Below, in pieces: positions 37,903 to 49,571 of a DNA stretch of 64,000 bases. Origin of the DNA: Prinsepia uniflora (Eukaryota; Streptophyta; Magnoliopsida; Rosales; Rosaceae); contig CM064863.1 in NCBI GenBank assembly GCA_032719365.1, positions 64,815,583 to 64,879,582 on the forward strand, given 5' to 3'. Numbering within the stretch: the first letter of the stretch is position 1; each line of letters starts with the position of its first letter. The notes beneath the pieces are model-generated. The model was not told the origin of the DNA and did not search any database. It saw only the letters and a list, made by a program, of their open reading frames with translations. The position numbers and the translations under genes are program-made.

Positions 37903-38561
37903 TAGAGGTCCAATTGCATTATACCATTGGGTCTGTAAAGATGAGATGATGAACTTTCAAGTTAGTCAGAAGTATAGAAAATAAAATTCCCCATGTGCCA
38001 CCATGTGTCACCATACTTCCCCATGTGCCACCATGCGTCACCATATCTCTCTGAGTGTGGGCCTCACACGCCTGCAGGTGCAGTAGCAAGCGTAATTGCC
38101 TGCTACCCCCTATCGAGTAGCGCGTCCAACTCAATTCCTTAGAACAGGTACCCATGACTCGAATCCCATATCTTTGTCGATTCTCAATCATTTCTCATAA
38201 TTTATACCGCTAAATGTGTGTAATTAACACCAAGAATTCAATTAGGCATTTAATACTAGAAATTATTTCTGAATTTGGCTAGAAATACGACTATGAATTG
38301 TCAGCTCTACCATCGAGCTCTAATCACCAACCATATTGAGCCCTCGACACCGTGGAGGGCACGAGTCAACTCGTAGAGTTGAGAGGGATGCTTTCCCGGC
38401 CTTGGTTTCGATCGAATAGACCTTACTCTCCTCCCCCTTACTTGGGAAATATTTTTCACACAGATCCAGTTATGAGTTCCCTACTCAAGCTCATCAGCAA
38501 CACACAACACAACCCAATTTCACTCAATAAGTCAATGAGTTCCACTGTAGTTTTGGTGGCT

Positions 38562-38593
38562 CCCCCCCTCCCCCCCCCCCCCCCCCCCACCCC
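38562..38593. repeat. Poly-C tract (poly-G on the minus strand)
   Basis: About 30 bases, nearly all C, interrupted by one T and one A, followed by an A run. It lies in X3 LTR sequence. The length may be unreliable because such tracts are hard to sequence. Confidence 0.9.
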
Positions 38594-39604
38594 AAAAAAA
38601 AAATCCATACTCGAAAGCTTCTTCTTTTTCCCTTCCTTTTAATCTCTAATTAAAGACGGTGAAAGACACCTTTTACCTTTCCTAAAGTGACACTCATTGC
38701 CCCGTAAATAGCCTATCCTGATGACTCATCCAAAAGTAGCTCGTATGGAAATTGCTGAAATGCCCCTTTCACCAGCAATTACAAAAATACCTTCGAACGT
38801 CCAGACCTGTAACTCTTCCATACGGTTTCCATTTTTCACATGTCGCCTGTCTATGGACTCAGGACTCTGAAACCTATTTAATTATCTTTACGAAAAGTCC
38901 AAAAAGTATCCTGAGTAAAAAGTCAACTTTTGACCTACAAGGATAAAATCGTAAATTCTCAAATTAATTTACGAAATTTTCCCAATTTATTGAATAGTTC
39001 ATTACAATTTGTATAACCCATAGGTCTAAATCCATTTACTCGACGAGAGGATCAAGAATAAGAGACCTAAATCGAACATCATTACTTATGGAGGCTAGAA
39101 ATTGCGTCAAAAGGCACGAAGACCCATTCGTTCTTTCCATCGTCGTGCCGTCTACATGGATTTTCGAAGTCCAAAGTTAGTACAACCATGTTCGCATCGA
39201 TGAGACGAAAAGGACGCCGGTGGTGCGCCGACTTGGGTCCCTGCCAAATAGGAGCTCTGTGTCCATTCTTCTATCGTCACTGTAAGGCAGAAAGGGGGGG
39301 AGAGAGGGAGAGAGAATACCCCAATCTGATTAATGGGGAAAGAAGATAGATTGTCCATTTAGTAATAAAACTTTTCTGAAATTATAGTTATGCCCTTACT
39401 ATTTCAGACCCCTAACTTTCTCCCATGGACTCCATTTCTGGACTCGTGAGCTCGAGAGCTATGCAATAGTCAAAGGAAGATTCCAAAAGTTTCCCCAAGA
39501 AAAAGTTGACTAATGAACCCCTATGAGAATGAGGGTAAAATCACATTTTTTTTTTAAAAATAAATTGCCAAATTGACCCAATTTTTTTAGTTCGGGTCAT
39601 TACA

Positions 39605-39622
39605 ATCTTTCCTCCTAAAGAA
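39605..39622 (-). other. Polypurine tract of element Y
   Basis: On the minus strand TTTAGGAGGAAAGAT lies directly before the TGTAATGACCC start of the 3' LTR. The upstream phrase AAATTTCTTTAGGAGG is the usual end of Gypsy interiors in plants. Confidence 0.7.
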
Positions 39623-39849
39623 ATTTTTTCCTAAAAATTTACATGTGCAGGTCAAAAGTCAACTGCATGCGACCGTTCAAGTGCTCGCACGTCACTACCG
39701 ACACTATTTTAAAATTGATTATCATATAGTACGACATTTGGAGGTATTACTTGTAAAGTTTGAGAGGATATCGATGATGAACTCACCTTCTCGGTGAAGC
39801 AGTAATCCTAGTAAGTCCTATGAAATATCATTTGGAAATCAACACACAA

Positions 39850-40436
39850 CTAGTAATATCACCCACCACGACTTATCCTGAGTCCTCTACTTATATTGAA
39901 CAACCCTTGATCACAAGATTTACTACAAAATAGCATCGACTGGGGTATTAATAACTGTGTCCCAAAAGATCAATGAAGTTTCTGGATCAACTGAAAGTGC
40001 AAAGCCTCGAGGAACAAATGAGTGTGTAGACTCGGGATCTAGCAAAACACGTGCAATAAGGCAAAAAAGTATAAGTGTACATGCTACCACCTCTAGTAAA
40101 ACTCGAGCCTCTTGTTGATTAACTGAAAACACACGAGCATGTGGGCTTGAGGATCGACCACGTCATCTCTATCTACCACTAGCTCTGCGGACCCTATTAA
40201 TAGTAGCCTGACTCCTTATGGTCGCACTAAATGTCATTGTTGCCCTCAAACTATACTCTCTAGAATCTCGGCCTTTTCTGCCTGGTTGATACGAGAATTC
40301 CCTCTGGATATGACCAGGCTCCCTATAATGATAACAAATGGCCATACCAGACCATGTCAGTCAGCCACACGACCCACCTGGCGATTGAGTTGAAACCCAA
40401 CTAGATTGGGTTGAAAATTGGGGTCTCGACCCAAAA
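39850..40436 (-). pseudogene. Gag zinc knuckle and aspartic protease remnant of Y
   Basis: Minus strand. A degenerate CCHC knuckle (CYHYREPGHIQRE) is followed, in the frame 39923-40132, by NQQEARVLLEVV and ARVLLDPESTHSFVPRGF. The latter is the retropepsin active-site region (family pattern D-S/P-G-A/S-T-H-S-F) with Gly replaced by Glu, which should inactivate it. Stop codons interrupt the frame. Only ~250 bp separate this remnant from the polypurine tract, so the polymerase region is missing. The upstream part of gag is displaced to 52468 by insertion D. Confidence 0.6.
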
Positions 40437-42483
40437 TGACCGGACCCGTCCCAATCCCTATGGATTATCGTGGGATGCGCCATGTTCCTGTCTGACACCA
40501 CGTGCCAGACTAGAGATAAAACTGTAACCCACTCGGGGTTACCCTAGAGTGCGCAGCGGCATGTGATGTCTCGGTCTCTGTTATAGCTCGCATCCACGAT
40601 CAACCTGAAGGGTATCAAAAACCATAAAAGTTGTGAGTGGACAAAAATAAACAGTTATAAAAATCTTTATAGAAAAAATATTTATAACCTTCACTTAAAA
40701 TCTTGCATGCATCAGAAAACACGTAATCTTAATTACTTTCTTAAATTCAAATCATATTGCTTTTCAAATCAATAACTTGTGAAAAATGATTTTCAAATCA
40801 ATAACCAGTGAAAAACATCTGTCACATCTCGTATCATCATATCATCGTCATCATCAATCACGATATCCAAGCAACACGTGCACATAAGCTCCAAGACTGC
40901 TCACGTCCGAGCACGTCGCCGTGAACATATCACCGACCGACGTTCCACATATCGTCGTGAACATATCAATGAACGATGCCATATATCATAAGGACTCCTG
41001 AGTCCAGCACGACAACAGGCAGTGCATCGTGACCTCTCTGAGTGGGACATAGCGCATCTCAGAGGCGAGCATCAATCGTCAGGACCGCTCCGGGGAAACA
41101 TATTCACACCATAGTCCCTCTCTGAGGAAACACATTCCTACTGGAGTTATATCAATCTCAGGGTCTCAGCCCAAAATCAAATCATATAGGGTCTCAACCC
41201 AAAATCAATCTCCTAGGGTCTCAGCCCAAAATCAAATCGCATAGGGTCTTCGCCCAAAACATAGTTGTCAAATACACATGGACTCACACACAGAGTCCAT
41301 ATCTTTCAAACAGGGTCACAAGCCCAAAATATCATTTCGTAAATCGGAACGGGGTCACAAGCCCAATATATTTCATGTTTGATTGTACTCTAAGTCAAAC
41401 CATAAACCAACTGGGACACAAGCCCGAATATTATTTCATAAATCAGAATTGGGTCAAAAGACCGATATATTCCACGTTTGACTATACTCTAAGTCAAACC
41501 ATAATTCAACCGGGACATAAGTCCGAATATTATTCCTAAACCTGAAAAACCATATATTCAAGTCACTGTTCAAAACCACCTTTAATTATAATCCAAGTCA
41601 AGGTCAATATCTAACTGAGACTCAAGCCCGAAACAACACTTCACGCATCTCCGTAAAATTAGTCAAAACCGAATATCAAATCCACGATTTCACGCATCTC
41701 CATGAAATCATTCAAAATCGATAATAAAAACATCATTCAAATCATGATCCAACCAAAATATAAATCGTCAAGAAAAACCACATTCAAAACTATAAATAAA
41801 CCAGGCATTTCAAATCATATTCACAAATCATTAAAACATATATATGCATGCATCATTTAGAAATCAAAGTCCACTCACAGACCGTCCAAGATGCGTGCTC
41901 CGAAACCCGCGCCGTAAGCCACTCTAACTTGATCCATACTCTCCGGGATGTCCGGACCTGTCCAAATCATACTCAAAGGTTACTAACAACCCATACAAGT
42001 CCTAATCATAAACCCTCAAAACTCCCAGAATTGTTAACGTGTCTCGAACACGCTTCTCGAGGCTAAAAACCTCCAAATGATCTCCGATCGACTTGAAACC
42101 ACAGCCATTGGATTTAGAACGTCGAAAACTTTTGAACAAGACCAATTTGACCTCAAAATTAGTGCATACAACCCCTCACGCGCCGGTTAGCAATGGTCAA
42201 TGCCGGTTAATGGCGACCAATGCTGATGTCACGTCGGTCAATGTTGACGTCAGCTTGACAGCTCTAACAGTTGCTACATGGCACCTTTTTATTGATGCCA
42301 CGTGTCTCTGACATCTCTGACACACTACCACGTGGCAACACCCTACTGGTCCATGTGGTCTAACAATGCTAACGTGGACCTTCCACGTCAGCTGCCACGT
42401 CATCTGACACCCTCTAACATGTTGCCACGTGGCATTACCCCAACTAGTCCACTTGGTCTGACATGGCACTGCCACATCACTAT

Positions 42484-45400
42484 TGACAGGACCCATCCCA
42501 ATCCCCCCGGAATTACCGTGGAATGTGCCCTGCTCCCGTCCAACAAGGGGAGTCAGACAAAGGATAACCAACAGTCACTGCCCAAACGGGGCTTCCAGAG
42601 TGTGCAAGGATCGATGGAGGAGGCGTGCAATGTCCCAGTCTCTGCTGCAGTCGCATCCGTGATCAACCCGAAGGGCATTAAAACCAAAAGCTGTGAGTGG
42701 ACAAAAATCAATAAGTTCATCAAATACATTTATAAGACATTTATGCCCTCCAATAAAAACGTATGCATGCCACGAAAACCAGTAACCAAAACGTTTGCTC
42801 AACCGAGCCATTAGGGCCTTAGCCCAAAAACCGTTAACCAAAAACCAAGTGTGGGAACTCAGCCCAAAACTGTGGAATACCACCACCAGACATATTAAAA
42901 CCATGTGGGCCACCGCCCAAAGCCATAAATATAAATCCATAAATCCAAAACCATTTAGGGTCCCCGACCCGACATACCATTTCATAACCAATAATCCATT
43001 TTTACCATATAACACATATCCAACCGATAAGCCATTTTAGAGATTCATTAATCCATATTTACCATTACCATCACCAGCATCCCTGATGCTTAGCGTCCCA
43101 GACGCTTGACGTCCCTGACGTCATATCTCACGGTATTAAGCAACGCGTGCTGCCCGGGGTCTCACCGGCTCCATATCTCTGACATCATAGATGTCTGACG
43201 TCCCTGACGTCAATCATAGCAATCCTGCTCCTGAGTCATCATACGGTCCGGCTGCTCCGTATAATGACCCCTTGCAGGCAATGCACCGTGACTTCCCCAG
43301 TGTCCCAGACACCTGGAGGAGACCATCATATATCCTCGTATCAAGATGGTATATGGAAAACAATTTTATTTATTCCTTTTATCACAACATTACAATGGGC
43401 CCTGCCCGAAATTTCCATAAAACCACATAATTCCATTTAGGGTCCCTGACCCGAAATCACAATTATTAAACATAGGGTCCCTGACCCGAAATTACCATTA
43501 TAATCCAACTGGGCCTCATGCCCGATTTTATGAACCACTGGGCCCACGGCCCGATTTGTAAACCACTAGGCCCACAGCCCTACTATATAAACCAACTGGG
43601 CCCCTGGCCCGATAATATCACTCAAATGGGTCTCAGCCCGATTTCACAAACAACTGGGCCCCTGGCCCGATAATATCACTCAAATGGGTCTCACCCCGAT
43701 TTCATAAACAACTGGGCCCCCGACCCGATTTCATTAACCCAAATGGACTCCAAGTCCGAGGTTTCCAAAATAATTGGACCTCAAGCCCGAGTTCATCTTT
43801 CCAATTTCAAAACCATTTTATCATATTATATCCAAGACCATAAACATGGAAAATCCGTGCAAAACTGGAAAAACCTCGATTTACGTGCAGGCACCTAAAT
43901 CGCCTCGAAATACGTGAAACCGTACAATTTTCCAACAATCAAATCAACATCATACAATCACAATCATAATCCATATAAAACATTTAAGCATGCATAGAAT
44001 TTATAAAACCAAAGTCCACTCACAGACCGTTTTAACGGTATGCCTCGATACGCGTGCCATCGGCCCTCCCGGGCCACACCACTATCACCGGGACTCCCAA
44101 TCCTGTCCAAATCACATTAGAGGGTCACTAACCTCATTATTAACATCCTATCAAAGTCCCGTAATTTTCCCGAATTTTTAACTTTTTTTAAACTTGATTT
44201 AAAACCTTCGGACGTCCCGAACAATATCGAGACGATGTTCGGTCGACACGAAACCAATCTCAAAGTGTTCGTTACATTAAATAGGACAGAAGTCATGTTG
44301 ACCTCACCTCGAGATTCGTGCCCACGCGCCGTCACGTGCCGCCGTGAGTGGCTGCGCGTGAAACCCACGCGCCTGCTACAGTGCATCGTCCCAACCCGTA
44401 TGTCTGGTAAACGGGTCAAATTAGCCCGCGAGATGACCCGGTTCCAATCCTATCAATTCATCCTTAAACCTTCCAATTGATCATTCAGTTAGCTTTGTTT
44501 TAACTTAAATTAAAGTTCTGTAACGTTAATTACACAAAACATTACCTACAATCCCACGATTCGATGATGAACACCAAGAACACCCGGGTACTGTGCAATC
44601 ATGGAACTCCGTCAATCTCAACCGGTTTCTTCCAATTGATACACCCAGAAGCATCACTGGATCATGAGAAGTAGTTTCCCCACATCAATTACACCGTTTG
44701 ATTGCTCCAAGATCACGACTCGACTTCGAAATCTCCTTACTGTCACCGGGTCCGTTCAGAGCCAATTGATGGCCAATTTCCTTCGTTCTTTCGAGTTGTG
44801 ATCCCAGGAAGCTGAATGTGAGCTCCAGTTCGATCCTCACGGCCCAATTTCTAGTATTCGAATTTTCCCCCCAATTTCTCTAATCTTCGATTTTTGATTT
44901 CTAGTTCCCCATTTGTCCCCGTAATTCCCTTGTTCAATCCGTCTCTCAAGGCTTTCCCCTCACAACTGGTTGTGAAAGGGAGCTCAATTCTCCCAATTCC
45001 GATTCCCATTCTCACGGGTAAGAAAACAAAGAAGAAGAAAATGAAGGAGAAAATGGAAGAAATGATGATGTTGTAATGATGCTGTTGGGAGGGAAACATG
45101 GAGTTGGAAACAAGGGATGGGTGACACTTGTCACTCATCCGGATGTGCACAGTCATCGGTTACTATTTATTATTTTATTATTATTTTAATCGAAGTCTCG
45201 GTTCTTTAATTCGTTTCCTTGACCATAACATCGTCGTCGAATCTCCGATTTCGGCATGCCACCTATCGTTGGATTCGTATCGACGAGACCTATGTAACGG
45301 TCCTTGGCCCTCGTCCATCGGACCTCCCGGTCAAAAAGTCAACATTTGGCCCCTAATATGCCAAATTACCAAAATGCCCCTCGACTTCCAAACATCATAA

Positions 45401-45647
45401 CTTCCTCCTCGAACGTCGAAATCGAACGTGCCACCTGTCTATGAACTCGTGACATCCCGAACTACGTCACGGTCATCGGTCAAAGTCTGTTTGACCGCCC
45501 GGTCAAAAAGTCAACATTTTGCCCACGACCAGGGGCAAAACGGTCATTTTGCACATTTTGTCCGATTTCGACCTACTAACCACCAATCAACCTCACAATC
45601 GAGATTAGTGACTAATCTAATCTGGGAATTCGGGACGGGTCGTTACA
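42484..45647 (-). mobile_element. LTR E, nested in D
   Basis: Starts TGACAGGACCCATCCC and ends GGGACGGGTCGTTACA; 3,164 bp. Flanks are ACTAT on the left and ACAAT on the right, at best a mutated duplication. It is separated from F by 18 bp. It contains mini-hairpins at 43077-43215, GGGC/GCCC units at 43440-43760 and a U3 palindrome at 45115-45140. Confidence 0.75.
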
Positions 45648-45665
45648 ACAATTGTCTAGAATTGA

Positions 45666-48600
45666 TGACACGACCCATCTCAATCCCCTCGGGATTACCA
45701 TGGGATGTGTCATACTCCCGTCTGACACGAAGTGTCAGACAAGGGATAACCTACAGCCACTGCCCATTAGGGGCTTCCAGAGTGCGCAAGGATCGATGGA
45801 GGAGGCATGCAATGTCCCGGTCTTTGCTGTAGTCCGCATCCATGATCAACCTGAAGGTCATTAAAAACAACAAAGGCTGTGAGTGGATGAAAATAAAGGA
45901 GTTCATAAAACACATTTCACAAAGATATTTATGTCCTTCATTAAAACGTATGCATGCATCAAAACCAGTAAGCAAACCATTTACTAAAAGAAACCATTAG
46001 GGCCTTAGCCCAAAATCCGTAAAACCAAATCATGTGGGTCCCTGTCCAAATCCAAGAATGCCGAAAACCAAAACATATATTCAATAACTCCGACATCCAA
46101 ATACCAAATCCAGTTCCCAGTGGGCCACCACCCAAGACCATAACCATAAATACCATTCAAGAAAAACATGTTTAAAACATCCTAGGCATCCCAGATGCCT
46201 AGCATCCCAGATGCCTAGCATCCTAGATGCTCGACGTCCTAGACGTCATATCTCACAGTATAAGCAACACGTGTTGCCTGGGGTCTCACCGAGTCCATAT
46301 CTCTGACATCCCAGATGTCTGACGTCCCAGACGTCAAATCATAGCAATCCTGCTCCTGAGTCACTATACGGTCTGGTCGCTCCGTGTAGTGACCCCTCGC
46401 ATGTAATGCACCGTGACTTCTCCAGTGTGCCAGACACCTGGAGGAGACCATCCACATATCCTCGTATCAAGATGGTTTACGGAAAACAGTTTTATCAAAT
46501 CATTTCAAAACACCTCAAGGGCCCTGCCCGAAATTTCCATAAAACCATCACAAGTCCAAACATCTGATTTCTCAAATCCAAAACCATTTATTCAAATCCA
46601 TTTAGGGTCCCAGACCCGAAATCACATTTATAAACCAACTGGGCCTCATGCCCGATTTCGTAAACCAATTGGGCCCACGGCCCAATTTTGTAAATCAACT
46701 GGGCCCCCAGCCTGATTTCGTAAATCAACTCGGCCTCTAGCCCGATTTCATAAAGCAACTGGGCCCCCGACCCGATTACATAACTCAAATGGACTCCAAG
46801 TCCGAGGTTTCCAAAACAATTGGGTCTCATGCCTGAGTTCATATTTCCAATTTCAAAACCATTTCATCACATCATTCATGAAACCGCAAGCACATAAAAC
46901 CACAATAAAACCGTCAGCCTCGATATGCGTGTAATACGAAAAACATCTCGAAATACGTGTAACATACGTAAAATCAATAATCACAATCATCATCATAGAA
47001 ATCACGTATATAAAACATATAAAACAGTTATGCATGCATAGTATTTATAAAACCAAAGTCCACTCACATACCGTCCTATGATGTGCCTCAATACGCTTTC
47101 CATAAGCTTTCCCGGGCCACACCACTATCACTGGCACTTCCAAACCTGTCCAAATCACGCTAGAGGGTCACTAACCTCTTCATTAACCCCTCATTCAAGT
47201 CCTGTAATTTTTTCGAATTTTTAACTATTTTTAAATTTGATCCTAAACCTTCAGACATCCCGAAACATATCGAGACGGTGTCTAATCGACACGAAACCAG
47301 TCCCAAAATGTTCGTTACATCGAATAGATTAAAATTCATGTTGGAAGTTTCCCCAAAATACCCTTCACGCACCCCCACGCACCGTTTGAACCCCCTGCGC
47401 GTGAAACCCACGCGCCGGGTACTGTTCATCGTCAACCTCTGGTGAACCCGGTTCACTAGTTCGAACCGATTCAGCCGAACCACTAAACCGACCCGATCGG
47501 TTCTCAACTGTTCCTCAACCATTTTCAGTGATTTCAATTCCCATAAGTTCATCTAATTGCCTAGGTTCGATTTCTAACTTCAAAATCAAGAAATGTGATC
47601 AAAATCTCACCTGTTGGAGAAGGAACAGTGACCGGCTACCTACAACCGTGTTCTGCCATCGATTTTGGCCGTCCCAGCCCTCGAAACCAGTCTCATTCGA
47701 CTCGTTTGAGTCCCTAGGTTGTGTTAGGATCGAAAGGAATTCAAAACTACAACTAAAACTCATGTTTCGATTTTTGAACACAAACGAGTTCTCGAGTTAC
47801 ACTTACCTCTGCCGTCGTCCCCGCCATGCCTAGCTCATCACCGTCACGTCCTTGTCCCTCTGGCCTCACACTCTCTTAGTCGTACTCACTCAACCTCAAG
47901 ATGCAGAGGAATGAAGGTGTGGTTATGGTTTTGTGTTCTTCGCGGTTTGAGAGATGTCGAGAGAGAGAGATAGAGTTTGATGGTGATGAAGGATCAGTTG
48001 GGAGGGAATGAAGGGTGCATATGCAATCTTGGAAATGAGATGGACGGCTATGATTAGAGTCAAATGAAATGGATGGCTAGGATGTGTTGAGGGGGGTAAA
48101 ATATAATAATGGACCAATAGACAAGATCCACGTTTTAGGGGTTCCAAGCCATGGGATGAGTGACACTTGACACTCATCCAGGGCCCCACCAATAAATATT
48201 TGTCCAATCACAATAAAATAATATTTAATATGAATCTCGAGACTTAAATCCCCGATTTCGCTCCCGTGACCATAACTTCTCTGTTAACCTCCGATTTTGA
48301 CGTGTCTCCTGTCTACGGACTCGTGACGTCCCGATCTACGTCACAGTCATCGGCCCTCGTATGTTTGACTCCCCGAGTCAAAAGTCAACATTTTTCCCCT
48401 TTTTAACCAAATTACCAAAATACCCCCAAACTTTCGAACATCATAACTTCGTCCTCGAATGTCGGAATCGGACGTGCCACCTGTCCATGAATTCATGATG
48501 TCCCGAACTACGTCATAGTCATCGGTCAAAGTCCATTTGACCGTTCAAACTAAAAGTCAACCTTTTTACCCAAGACCAAGGGCAAAACAGTCATTTTGTA

Positions 48601-48693
48601 CCGTCCGTCTGAAATCACACAACAAATCCCCAATTAGTCATCCTAACATAATTAATTAATATGTAATCCCGATATTCGGGACAGGTCGTTACA
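45666..48693 (-). mobile_element. LTR F, nested in D beside E
   Basis: Starts TGACACGACCCATCTC and ends GGACAGGTCGTTACA; 3,028 bp. Flanks are ATTGA and CCTGA, not a convincing duplication. It contains mini-hairpins at 46185-46335, GGGC/GCCC units at 46605-46800 and a U3 palindrome at 48154-48179 with one mismatch. Orientation is the same as E. The pair could be two independent insertions or the collapsed ends of one element. Confidence 0.75.
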
Positions 48694-49571
48694 CCTGACA
48701 CTTGGGCACGTGTCACCCTCTAGTTGGCCATGTGGCCTAACAGGGATGACGTTGACTGCCACGTCATCACCTTCAACCTTTAAACGGGTGGACCCGGGTC
48801 ATTGTAACGGGTTGTTCGACCTGCGACCTTGACCCGGCTGTATCTCTGCCGTCTGGCCACCAAAACCCACCATTCTTTGCCTAATCGACTCGCCTTGGGC
48901 CCAGAAACGGTTCTCCGACCTCGAAATCAGGAGAAAAGGGTTGAAACTCACATGTCAACCTCGAACTCCAATGGTCAAACTTCCAGCCTCCTCTCAAGGT
49001 TGTCCAGTGGTCCTCAACCGTCCAATCTCGTCCCTACAAGCTCGTATGAGCTCCAAAAACACATCTAAATCGTCAAAACACTTTCCTAAGGCCCCAAACC
49101 AAAAACTCAAAATTCAAACTAAAAAGAGTCATCGTGTTTTATCTTTTTCTGAGGTTCCTCAGGCCACCGTCGTGGCTCAGCCACCTCCACCGTCTCTGTC
49201 CCTCACTCTCGACTCAATCTCAATCCCTCTCACACCGAACAAGGAAGAAGAAGGATGAAATGGGGGAAGGGGTTTCAGGTAGGATCAAAATGAAAGGGAA
49301 ATGGGAGATGCATGAAAAAGGGAAATGGGAGAATTGGATGAGTGACACTTGTCACTTATCCATTGGTCCAGATGAAATATTTTAGGCCTCACTGTTCAAA
49401 CAACTAAAGTCAACTCTTCTCGATTTCCGTTCAATCATCAATAGTTCAAAATATAGTTCTAGACCCGTAACTTTCTGGTAAGATGTCCGATTTCGACGTG
49501 ACGCCTGTCTACGAACTCGTAATGTTTCGTTCTACGTAATGGACCTTGGTCCACATGTCAATGACCTCCAT

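Larger units (their letters stand above)
34546..39006 (-). mobile_element. Solo LTR X3 (X family), carries C
   Basis: Starts TGATAGGACCCGC and ends TAGTTCATTACA. Target duplication ATTTG at 34541-34545 and 39007-39011, inside the left LTR of Y. Own length is ~1.58 kb after removing C, the same as the X1 LTRs. A 52-bp segment is tandemly duplicated at 34591-34693. Confidence 0.85.
23265..39604 (-). repeat. Y 3' LTR (left), split by X1 and X3
   Basis: Begins CGACAGGACC (TG of the canonical TGACAGG lost to CG) and ends GGTCATTACA. Own sequence is 23265-24470, 34449-34545 and 39012-39604. The segment 39012-39604 matches 62750-63410 of the other LTR across landmarks such as CCATAGGTCTAAATCCAT and GAC(G)AGA-type G/A-rich runs. 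Confidence 0.7.
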
